A DNA stretch of 64,000 nucleotides from VRUE01 sp963718755. GTDB lineage: Bacteria; Actinomycetota; Thermoleophilia; Solirubrobacterales; 70-9. Location: NCBI GenBank assembly GCA_963718755.1, contig OY970376.1, forward strand, positions 1,178,001-1,242,000, given 5' to 3'. This document shows, piece by piece, positions 57,250 through 64,000 of the stretch; position 1 is the stretch's first letter; every line of letters begins with the position of its first letter. The notes beneath the pieces were generated by a model. The model was not told the origin of the DNA, did no database searches, and saw only the letters and a list, made by a program, of their open reading frames with translations. The position numbers and the translations under genes are program-made.

Positions 57250-59748
57250 GTCCGGCTTCGATCCGTTCCCCCCGGCGCTTTTCGATCGCGACCGGCGCGG
57301 CCGTTTCGTCGGTTTTGCCGGTTTCGCCCCGTTCTCTCCCTCACCCTCCGGGGCGCCGCCCTTGCCCTTTTTGCGTTTGCGACGACGTTTGCCGCCTTTG
57401 GGGAAGTTGCGCAGCAGCTCGCGCGCGGTGGCAGACGGTTTCCGCGCCATCCGCATCCGCGCGCCGCGCAGCACCTCCTCGCCTTCCGGCGTGTGCGAGA
57501 CCGCGCCGGCAAGCAACGCCACCGCCAAACGGCGGTCCTGTTTGCGCGCGGCGTGGACGAGGCGACGGGCGTTGCGCCCGTGCGCCCGGCCCGAGGAGTT
57601 GACCAGGAGACCGAGCAGTCGCTTCGTCTCCGGCCAGCGCTGCACGGCGTACTCTTCGTGCAGCTCACGGGTGTAGGAGGCGAGCCGCCAGACCCACGCC
57701 TGCGCTTGGTCGCGGCGGCCGATTCGTTTGTCGACCAGCGCCTGCAGCAGGGTTTTGGTCCCGGCCCGCTTGTCGTCGCGGCTCCAGGTGCCGACGATGT
57801 CGATCGCGTCGTCGAAGGCGTCGGGGTCGCGCAGGTCGGCGATCTCGGCAAGCGCTTTCAGCCGTAGCTGCGAGTTGCGGTTGCGCTGCACGCAGGTGAG
57901 CAGGAAGCGGCGGCGCAGCTCTTTGGTCCTGTCGTTCTGCAGCATCGAGCGCGCCCGGCGCCAGTTCTGCGGGTTGACCCGCGCCCCGGCCAGCGCCGCC
58001 CAGGCGTGCTGCTCGGGGTAGTCGAGGTTCTCGACCGCGATCCGCCAGAGCTCCCGTTCGAGCACCTGGGTGCGGCGTTCGGAATCCTCGGAGACGGGGA
58101 CGATCCGCCGCTCGACCCGCACCCTCCGGCCGCGACCGCGGCGCACGGGCCCGACCACGATCGCGCCGCCGCGGTAGACGTCGCGGTCGAGCAGGCTGTG
58201 CAGGGTAACGATCGTCTCGTCGTGGGTGGTGGCCGGGTGGACGAAGTCGATGACGAGGCCGGCCTCCTTGCCCGGCGCCCGCCGGGTGACGCGACCGACC
58301 CGCTGCTGGTAGATGCGGCGCGAGGCGGTCGGCGCCAGGTGCATGCAGATCGTCGCCCGCGGCGAGTTCCAGCCCTCAGCGAGAAGCATCGCGTTGCAGA
58401 GCACGTCGACCTCGCCGCGCTCGAAGGCGGCAAGGATCTCGGCCAGTTCGCGCTTCGGCGTCTCACCGGAGACGGCGCGGGCGACGATCCCCGTGTCCTT
58501 GAAGGCTTTGGCGACGTTCTTCGCATGCTGGACACCCGCCGTGTAGAGGACGCCGGGGGTCTTCGAGAAGCGCGTCTTGTAGAGATCGGCGATGGCGACG
58601 TTGAAGGGCTCCTGGTCGAGCAGCGCGGCCAGCTCCTCCTGGTCGAAGTCCTGATCGACCTCGCCTTTTCGCAGCGGCACCTTGGCGATCGTCCGCACCC
58701 CTGGCCCAGGCGGGATGCGCATGCAGCGCAGCGGCGCGATGACGCCGCGACGTGCCGCCTGGGCGAGGTCGAAGCGCGAGGTCTGGGTCGGGAAGAGGTC
58801 GGCGACGTGGCGGGCGATCAGCGCCCCGGTCGCGGTCATGCCGATGAAGACGGGACCGGTCCAGGCGCGGATGCAGGCGCTGGTTTTCTCGCCCAGCGCG
58901 GTGTGTGCCTCATCGCAGATCACGATCGAGTACGCGTCGGAGACTTTCTTGTGGTTGCGCACGAACCACTGGTAGGTCTCGACCGTGACCGGACCTTCGG
59001 CATCGTCGCGATCGCCGAGCAGCGGCGGGCGCAGGCGCTCCTTGTAGCCGCGGTCGGAGATCTCGCCGATGAACTGGTCGACCAGGTTGCGACGGTGGGT
59101 GAGGATGAGGACGCCGCCGGTGCGGGTGGCGTCGATAAAGCCGACCGCGGCGACGGTCTTACCGGCGCCGGTCGCATGCTCGAACCAGAAGCGGCGAGCA
59201 GCGCCGGGGTCGTCGGCGGCCTCGGCAACGGCCTCCTCGTCGTCCTCTTCGGCCGGCTCTTCCTCCCAATCCTGCGGCTCCTCCTCGTCCGGCGCCAGCT
59301 CCTCCGGCTCCTCCTCATCAGCGTCCTCATCGGCATCCTTGCCATCGGTGGCGGACTCGGCGACGTCGGCGGCGACGGGCACGTCGCCGTTTTCAGCCGC
59401 CGTCTGCTGCTCGGACATCAACTCGGTCAGGGTTCCCGAGAGGGCATCAACTTGGTGCGGGTTGAGTTCGGCGCCGTCACGCAGCTTCGGCGGTTCGTCG
59501 GCCAGCAACCGCTCGAGCCCGAGCAGCAGCGAGAAGTCGCGGCGCCACTGGATCGAGGGCACCTCCGCCCCTTCATCCAGCTCCTTCAGCGCCAGGTCGA
59601 GGGCACGCCGGCGGGCGGTGCCAGGGGCCAGCGCCTCGGGCCCCTCGCCGTCGAGCAGCAACGGCTCGCGGGCAAAGTCAGCCGCCCGCTCGATGTCGGC
59701 GCCTGAGGGAACTGCCGCTGACGCGGCAACTTCGCTGGTCTTGGCCAT
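57181..59748 (-). CDS. DEAD/DEAH-type SF2 helicase
   Basis: About 855 residues from ATG 59748 (MAKTSEVAAS); a longer form from 59865 is possible and neither has a good ribosome site. An N-terminal ~90 residues is followed by a very acidic stretch (DADEDADEEEPEEL). Then come Walker A ATGAGKTVAAV, motif Ia LTHRRNLVDQF, DEAH in VICDEAHTALG, motif III MTATG, and motif VI QRVGRVTRRAPGK. This is the RadD/XPB-like arrangement. The last ~330 residues are helical with a Lys/Arg tail (GKRRRKRKKGKGG) likely to bind nucleic acid. Its 3' end overlaps birA by 69 bp. Confidence 0.85.
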   Translation of the reverse strand: MAKTSEVAASAAVPSGADIERAADFAREPLLLDGEGPEALAPGTARRRALDLALKELDEGAEVPSIQWRRDFSLLLGLERLLADEPPKLRDGAELNPHQVDALSGTLTELMSEQQTAAENGDVPVAADVAESATDGKDADEDADEEEPEELAPDEEEPQDWEEEPAEEDDEEAVAEAADDPGAARRFWFEHATGAGKTVAAVGFIDATRTGGVLILTHRRNLVDQFIGEISDRGYKERLRPPLLGDRDDAEGPVTVETYQWFVRNHKKVSDAYSIVICDEAHTALGEKTSACIRAWTGPVFIGMTATGALIARHVADLFPTQTSRFDLAQAARRGVIAPLRCMRIPPGPGVRTIAKVPLRKGEVDQDFDQEELAALLDQEPFNVAIADLYKTRFSKTPGVLYTAGVQHAKNVAKAFKDTGIVARAVSGETPKRELAEILAAFERGEVDVLCNAMLLAEGWNSPRATICMHLAPTASRRIYQQRVGRVTRRAPGKEAGLVIDFVHPATTHDETIVTLHSLLDRDVYRGGAIVVGPVRRGRGRRVRVERRIVPVSEDSERRTQVLERELWRIAVENLDYPEQHAWAALAGARVNPQNWRRARSMLQNDRTKELRRRFLLTCVQRNRNSQLRLKALAEIADLRDPDAFDDAIDIVGTWSRDDKRAGTKTLLQALVDKRIGRRDQAQAWVWRLASYTRELHEEYAVQRWPETKRLLGLLVNSSGRAHGRNARRLVHAARKQDRRLAVALLAGAVSHTPEGEEVLRGARMRMARKPSATARELLRNFPKGGKRRRKRKKGKGGAPEGEGENGAKPAKPTKRPRRSRSKSAGGNGSKPDSEPEVDLAGAEDDAVVARSDDD

Positions 59749-59934
59749 GAAGGCTTGTGCGCTTTCGTTCCCGCAGCGACGCAATGCGTGCCGCCGGGAA
59801 GACTTAGACGAGGATGCCGGGAGGTTGGCTTCTCCTTCCCCCCAGCGCACTCGAGCGGCTCGCATACGGCGAACCGGACATACGTATTGTAAACAGGGAA
59901 GCCAGATGAATGATTCCGATGCCCGCAGTCGCGG

Positions 59935-60519
59935 ATGATGCGCCCACCGCGACTCCCCCTCCTACTTTTCGTATTGGCCCTGGTGATCGGCGGCTGCGGC
60001 TCCTCGCAGGACGAGAACGGTGGCGGTCATCCCGACTACTCCAAGGCGTTGTCCGGAGCGCCGGCGCCTTTAGCGGCCCTGTACCGCCAGTCGAACGAGC
60101 TGCTGCCGGGCGGCGTCGATGCCTACGAAGAGCGGATCGCGGCGCTGCGCGGCTACCCGGCGGTTGTCAACGTCTGGGCCTCCTGGTGCGGGCCCTGCCG
60201 CTTGGAGTTCCCCCACTTCCAGCAGGCGGCGGCGAAGTACGGCAAGCGGGTCGCCTTCCTCGGCATCGACAGCGAGGACTCCGACGACGACGCAAGCACC
60301 TTCTTGGAAGAGGAGCCGGTCCCCTACCCCAGCTACACCGATCCCGATAAAGACGTCGCCGACTCGATCGGCGCCTCCGTCGGCCTCCCCGACACCGCCT
60401 TCTATGACCGGGACGGCGAGCTCGTCTATCTCAAACAGGGTCCGTATGACGACTACGAGGAGCTGAAGGCGGACATCGAGCGCTTCGCCTTTGGCGACGG
60501 GTCCAGCGAAAGCGGATAA
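59935..60519 (+). CDS. TlpA-like thioredoxin-fold lipoprotein
   Basis: 194 residues. LLLFVLALVIGGCGSS gives a signal with the lipobox Cys near residue 21. WASWCGPCRLEFPHFQ (~80) contains the CGPC active site, and LPDTAFYDRDG holds the cis-proline. Residues between the lipobox and the thioredoxin domain (SGAPAPLAALYRQSNELLPGG) fit the AhpC/TSA-redoxin group. It probably keeps extracytoplasmic cysteines reduced, for example in cytochrome c assembly, whose haem exporter genes lie 8 kb away. Confidence 0.88.
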   Translation: MMRPPRLPLLLFVLALVIGGCGSSQDENGGGHPDYSKALSGAPAPLAALYRQSNELLPGGVDAYEERIAALRGYPAVVNVWASWCGPCRLEFPHFQQAAAKYGKRVAFLGIDSEDSDDDASTFLEEEPVPYPSYTDPDKDVADSIGASVGLPDTAFYDRDGELVYLKQGPYDDYEELKADIERFAFGDGSSESG

Positions 60520-60526
60520 TCGAAGC

Positions 60527-61012
60527 ATGGACCTCTACGTCCTGATCGCTTTGCTCGGGGTGGCGCTTCTAGTCGCGGAGCTGCTGCTGCCAACCGGCGG
60601 CGTGCTCGCCGTGCTGGGCGCGCTCGGACTCGTGGCCGGCGGCGTGATCGCCCTCACCGCTGAATCGGACGCGACCGCCGCCGACTGGGCCGGTCCGGCG
60701 CTGGTCACGCTCGGGATCCTCTCCGGGATCAGCTTCTACGTCATCACTCGGAAAGTATTGGCCGCGCACCGCGAGCAGCCGGTCCGCGCCGGCCACGAGG
60801 AGCTGATCGGCGCCCCGGCTGAGGTTCGCTCCTCGCTCGACCCCGAGGGCCAGGTCTGGATCGAGGGTGCCCTGTGGCGCGCACGGCTGACCGGCGACGG
60901 AGGGCCGCTGCGCCCGGGGGATAGAGTCACGGTCGAGGCGATCGAGGGCCTGACGCTTATGGTCCGGCCCGAGTCGTCACCTGCCGGCGCCGAGAAGGGA
61001 GCAGCGAGCTGA
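60527..61012 (+). CDS. NfeD-like membrane protein
   Basis: 161 residues from ATG 60527; the frame extends upstream but this start begins exactly with the membrane segment. There are two or three hydrophobic helices (LYVLIALLGVALLVAELLLPTGGVLAVLGALGLVAGG, ~2-38, and ~53-72) and then a soluble OB-like domain (GAPAEVRSSLDPEGQVWIEGALWRARL) as in the NfeD family. The slipin gene starts at its stop (TGATGG overlap). NfeD and slipin partners are nearly always adjacent and act in membrane organisation. Confidence 0.88.
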   Translation: MDLYVLIALLGVALLVAELLLPTGGVLAVLGALGLVAGGVIALTAESDATAADWAGPALVTLGILSGISFYVITRKVLAAHREQPVRAGHEELIGAPAEVRSSLDPEGQVWIEGALWRARLTGDGGPLRPGDRVTVEAIEGLTLMVRPESSPAGAEKGAAS

Positions 61013-61863
61013 TGGACATCGCGGTCGGAGTTTTCCTGGTCCTCTTGTTCTTCGGTGCGATCCTGCTCGGCTCTTCCGTGCGGATCCTGCGCGAGTACGA
61101 GCGGGGGGTCATATTCCGCCTTGGGCGGCTGATCGCCACCAAGGGGCCCGGTCTGATCCTGCTGATCCCGCTGGTCGACCGGATGGAACGGGTCGATCTG
61201 CGCACTGTCACGCTCAACATCCCGCCGCAGGAGGTGATCACTCGCGACAACGTCCCCTCCAGCGTCAACGCCGTCGCCTACTTCCGCGTGGTCGACCAGA
61301 ACCGGGCGATAGTCGAGGTCGAGAACTACCTGCTCGCCACCTCGCAGATCGCGCAGACGGCACTGCGGTCGGTGCTCGGCAAGGCCGAGCTCGACCAGCT
61401 GCTCTCCGAGCGCGAGCGGCTCAACGAAGAGCTGCAGACGATCATCGACGAGTCGACCGAGCCCTGGGGCGTCAAGGTGACCGCGGTCGAGATCAAGGAC
61501 GTCGAGATCCCCGAGCAGATGCAGCGGGCGATGGCGCGCCAGGCCGAGGCCGAGCGCGAGCGGCGGGCGAAGATCATCAACTCCGAGGGCGAGTACCAGG
61601 CGGCGCAGAAGCTCACCGACGCGGCCGACATCATCAGCACCAACCCCGCGTCGCTGCAGCTGCGCTACCTGCAGACCCTGCTCGAGATCGGCAGCAACCA
61701 GAACACGACGATCGTCTTCCCGCTGCCGATGGACGTCCTCGAGCCGTTCCTGACCGCGACCGAGCGGAAAACGCCGCCGAAAACCGGGCCGCGACCCGCT
61801 CCGCCGCCACCTCCCGACGCGCCCGAGCCGGACGCAGACGACCTTCCTCCTTCGCGGATCTAG
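61012..61863 (+). CDS. SPFH/Band 7 slipin
   Basis: 283 residues. One N-terminal membrane helix (VGVFLVLLFFGAILLG) is followed by the band 7 domain: REYERGVIFRLGRLIATKGPGLILLIPLVDRMERVDLRT is unmistakable for slipin/stomatin. VEIKDVEIPEQMQRAMARQAEAERERRAKI forms the coiled-coil part. The Pro-rich tail is variable. It partners with the NfeD protein just before it. Confidence 0.93.
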   Translation: MDIAVGVFLVLLFFGAILLGSSVRILREYERGVIFRLGRLIATKGPGLILLIPLVDRMERVDLRTVTLNIPPQEVITRDNVPSSVNAVAYFRVVDQNRAIVEVENYLLATSQIAQTALRSVLGKAELDQLLSERERLNEELQTIIDESTEPWGVKVTAVEIKDVEIPEQMQRAMARQAEAERERRAKIINSEGEYQAAQKLTDAADIISTNPASLQLRYLQTLLEIGSNQNTTIVFPLPMDVLEPFLTATERKTPPKTGPRPAPPPPPDAPEPDADDLPPSRI

Positions 61864-61865
61864 CC

Positions 61866-62960
61866 CTGAGCTCGCCCGAGATTCGCATCGACCAGCTGAT
61901 CGGGCTGCCGACGATCCTCGCGCCCGCTCGCGCCGACCGCCCGCACGGATTCAAACGGGCGGAGCAGGACGAGAAGGGCGCTGAGAGCTGCCCCTTCTGC
62001 GAGGGGCGCGAGGAGAAGACGCCGCCGGAGATATACGCGGTGCGCCCAGACGGCGGCGAGCCGGACACGCCGGGCTGGACCAGCCGGGTGGTGCCCAACC
62101 TCTACCCGGCGCTGGCCGATCCACCGCGTGGTTCCTTAATCACCCAGGGGGCTAATAAGGAACCACGCGATGAGGGCGACGAGCCGAGCCCAACCGGCAG
62201 CGGAGCTGGCGCCTTCGCCAGCTCCGGCGACCCGCTGCTGGAGTCGCGCCGTGCCGGCGAGCCCGACCTCTTTGCCTCCCGGCCGGCGGTCGGCGGCCAC
62301 GAGGTGATCGTCAACGCCCCCGAGCACGCTACGGCGATGGCTGAGCTGAGCGAGGGGCGGTTTCTCGGCGCGATCGCCACCTGGCGCGAGCGGATGCGCG
62401 CCCACTCCGATGCTGCCTACGTGCAGCTGGTCGTCAACGAGGGCGCCGGGGCGGGTGCCTCGCTGCCCCACACGCACGCCCAGCTCTACGCGCTCCAATT
62501 CGTGCCGGCGGCAGTCGCTCGGGAGCGCGAACGGGCTGGCGCATACAGAGAACGCACCGCCGGCGGCAGCCTGCTCAGCGATGTCCTGGTCGAGGAGGTG
62601 CGCCGCCGCGAGCGCCTGGTCGCAATCGACGATGAGGCGGCGCTGATCTGCCCCTGGGCCTCCCGCTCCCCCTACGAGCTGCGCGTGGTTCCGCGCCGGG
62701 AGGCCGCGCGGTTCGAGGACGACACGGCGGGCGGGGCAATGCTCCGCACCGCGATGCAGGTCCTCGCCGCGCGCTTCGACGGCCCGCCCGAGCTCAACCT
62801 CTGGGTCGCCACGGCGCCGCGCGGCAGCGACAGCTTCCACTGGCACGTCGACATCGCGCCGCGGCTCACCACCAAGGCCGGGTTCGAGCTGGGCACCGGC
62901 GTAGACATCAACATCTACCCGCCGGAGCGGGCGGCCGCCGATCTGCGGGAGTGCCTCTGA
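61866..62960 (+). CDS. galT: Galactose-1-phosphate uridylyltransferase (HIT superfamily)
   Basis: About 364 residues. The conserved N-terminus (IRIDQLIGLPTILAPARADRP, then CPFCEGREEKTPPEI with the zinc CxxC, then RVVPNLYPAL) lies upstream of the first ATG at 62040, and no ATG, GTG or TTG occurs between the previous stop (61863) and it. CTG 61866 is the only reasonable start, 2 nt after the slipin stop. The catalytic His motif is LPHTHAQLYAL and the late histidines are FHWHVDIAPR. A 15-codon palindromic element adds GSLITQGANKEPRD after NLYPALADPPR. The Leloir-pathway role follows from the family. Confidence 0.85.
   Translation: MSSPEIRIDQLIGLPTILAPARADRPHGFKRAEQDEKGAESCPFCEGREEKTPPEIYAVRPDGGEPDTPGWTSRVVPNLYPALADPPRGSLITQGANKEPRDEGDEPSPTGSGAGAFASSGDPLLESRRAGEPDLFASRPAVGGHEVIVNAPEHATAMAELSEGRFLGAIATWRERMRAHSDAAYVQLVVNEGAGAGASLPHTHAQLYALQFVPAAVARERERAGAYRERTAGGSLLSDVLVEEVRRRERLVAIDDEAALICPWASRSPYELRVVPRREAARFEDDTAGGAMLRTAMQVLAARFDGPPELNLWVATAPRGSDSFHWHVDIAPRLTTKAGFELGTGVDINIYPPERAAADLRECL
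62125..62169. repeat. 45-bp palindromic element inside galT
   Basis: Perfect 14-bp arms CGCGTGGTTCCTTA (62125-62138) and TAAGGAACCACGCG (62156-62169) around ATCACCCAGGGGGCTAA. Exactly 15 codons, in frame, next to a second non-conserved Glu/Ser/Gly-rich stretch. The arms match no other element here; the CCC...GGG centre is shared with several. Confidence 0.7.
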
Positions 62961-63586
62961 TGCCGCCCGACCCACGCCCGATCCCCCGCTTCATCGCCGA
63001 CTCGACCCAGGAGGGAATTCCCCACGGCCGCTTCGCGGAGAAGCTCACCGGGGAGTTCGGCAACGCCGGCAAACAGATCGACGACCTGCCCGACGGCGTC
63101 GAGATCCCCAGCGAGGTCGAGTGGTTCCCGGAGCGCGCCTGGGGCGGTCGGGTATGGGTTCCCGCCACTGCCCGGACCAGCGGCCCCGAAGGCGCCCTGG
63201 AGCTGTTCGGCCACGTCTCCTACGTCCAGCAGGACGGCGGGGAGCCGGCGGACTTCCGCGCCGCCGCCGACTTCACCGACGTCCTCGCCGAGGACAACGC
63301 CGGCTGGAGCATCGACATCAACGACGACGTGATCGGCCGCTGGCGCGGCGAGAACGGCCGCGCGGGTGACGTCACCCTGGTCTGGGGACGACCGCTCGTC
63401 CGCGGCGCAGTCGCCGCCACCGCGGTGCTGGACTTCGAGACCGTCGACCAGGAAGTCGTCTCCAACGAACGCTTCACGCTGATCGCGCTCGACGCCCTGA
63501 AGGGCTACGGCGATGACATCTTCATGGAGGTCAAGCTCTGGGGCCCGCGGGCGCAGGAGCTGGCCAGCGAGAGCCTCTACGCCTGA
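62960..63586 (+). CDS. Conserved hypothetical protein
   Basis: 208 residues from ATG 62960, overlapping the galT stop (TGATG). It reads as a compact soluble protein: FVPATAR-like VWVPATARTSGPEGALELFGHVSYV, ADFTDVLAEDNAGWSIDINDDVIGRWRGENGR and ERFTLIALDALKGYGDDIFMEVKLWG. I do not recognise the family. The coupling to galT suggests a shared transcript. Its last bases overlap the convergent YceH-family gene. Confidence 0.75.
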   Translation: MPPDPRPIPRFIADSTQEGIPHGRFAEKLTGEFGNAGKQIDDLPDGVEIPSEVEWFPERAWGGRVWVPATARTSGPEGALELFGHVSYVQQDGGEPADFRAAADFTDVLAEDNAGWSIDINDDVIGRWRGENGRAGDVTLVWGRPLVRGAVAATAVLDFETVDQEVVSNERFTLIALDALKGYGDDIFMEVKLWGPRAQELASESLYA

Positions 63587-64000
63587 GGCGAGCTGGGCTC
63601 GCCGAGGGCCTCACGCAGCTGCCGTACCTGCTCGCGCAGATCGCTCAGCTCTCGCTCGAGGCGTTCAAGCCGATCCTCCTCGGCAGAGGGGGCCGGCGGC
63701 GCCGGGGCGCCGGCGGATGAATCGGCGGCCTCCGGCCCCGCCCCGGATGGTGCCTCGCCCTCACCGCCCAACAACTGCGTATAGCGCTCCTCCTTTTGGC
63801 CCGGGCGGCGCGGGAGACGTTCGACGTAGCCACGCTCGACCAGCTTCTCAAGCGTCTCGTGAACGGCGCCCAGCTCAGCGAACGCGTGCAGCCGATCTGA
63901 ACGTTGCTTCAGCTCACCTGGCGTCTGCGTGCCACGAAGCATCAGCACCGCGAGCAAAGCCAGTTCGGCGGGATCGGCGTCGAGTGCCTCGTCGAGCAGA
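63577..64000 (-). CDS. YceH/DUF480 family protein, C-terminal part
   Basis: The gene enters from the right edge; 141 codons are visible. ALLAVLMLRGTQTPGELKQRSDRLHAF and VHETLEKLVERGYVERLPRRPGQKEERYTQLLGG are the signature strings of DUF480 (YceH), a protein with two winged-helix-like repeats. A Pro/Ala-rich linker and a C-terminal coiled coil (DRLERLERELSDLREQVRQL) follow. The function is not established. The start lies outside the window. Confidence 0.85.
   Translation of the reverse strand, partial: LLDEALDADPAELALLAVLMLRGTQTPGELKQRSDRLHAFAELGAVHETLEKLVERGYVERLPRRPGQKEERYTQLLGGEGEAPSGAGPEAADSSAGAPAPPAPSAEEDRLERLERELSDLREQVRQLREALGEPSSPQA

Noticed and set aside
63690..63750. Palindromic element inside the YceH-family gene
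   Set aside because: The GC-rich self-complementary stretch (GGCGCCGGGGCGCC) is explained by Ala/Gly/Pro codons in a linker; arms are short and irregular.

Overview
The window is about 70 % G+C, with gene families common in Actinomycetota: an isoleucyl-tRNA synthetase of the type that ends its zinc sites late, DUF1385 and DUF2236 proteins, a CobA-HemD fusion, CcmABC next to hemA-hemC, and very large secreted proteins with almost no cytoplasmic homologues. Together these suggest a Thermoleophilia / Solirubrobacterales-type actinobacterium. That placement is an inference from gene content; no rRNA gene is present to settle it.

Layout. 1-3480: the start of a sugar-nucleotide epimerase, then a sigma factor fused to an anti-sigma zinc domain and membrane segment, coupled to a secreted Ig-like protein. 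3487-8250: a Lys-rich coiled-coil protein behind two LexA-like boxes, an inositol-phosphatase-family enzyme, a helicase-nuclease fusion, then a 400-bp stretch holding two large palindromic elements. 8251-13873: PAC2 protein, two half-size TauE/SafE permease subunits, trehalose phosphatase, a tRNA-like cloverleaf, PolX, thioredoxin and a tautomerase. 13891-22930: IleS, an SDR, and a benzoylformate-decarboxylase / FAD-FeS oxidase operon. 22997-27455: a secreted M15-like protein, a lipoprotein, and a cobalamin riboswitch that leads two secreted transcobalamin-like proteins. 27521-35911: FumC, metallophosphoesterase, aldehyde dehydrogenase, AttH-like protein, YchF, PAP2, BtrH-like protein. 36009-46577: a 1010-residue secreted protein, a Nei-like glycosylase lacking its catalytic proline, several small enzymes, a choice-of-anchor I protein and RarA. 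46617-49913: MpaB-type oxygenase, TetR regulator and aldehyde dehydrogenase. 49995-57249: a haem supercluster (ccmA-ccmB-ccmC-ccmD-hemA-hemC-cobA/hemD) and birA. 57181-64000: an SF2 helicase, TlpA-like lipoprotein, NfeD-slipin pair, GalT, a conserved hypothetical gene and a YceH-family protein.

The most striking signal is not a gene. About eighteen palindromic elements are scattered through the window. In several families the interior is conserved while the paired outer arms differ from site to site yet stay perfectly or nearly perfectly complementary. Some sit between genes. Others lie in frame inside conserved genes (helicase, FAD oxidase, RarA, CobA-HemD, BirA, GalT), where they code for extra peptides that the families normally lack. 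This resembles the Rickettsia palindromic elements in behaviour, but the sequences are different and no transposase is visible here. A separate leader repeat with a conserved loop and covarying stem precedes ychF, hemA and ccmB.

All reading is by eye from sequence; no database search or folding program was run.
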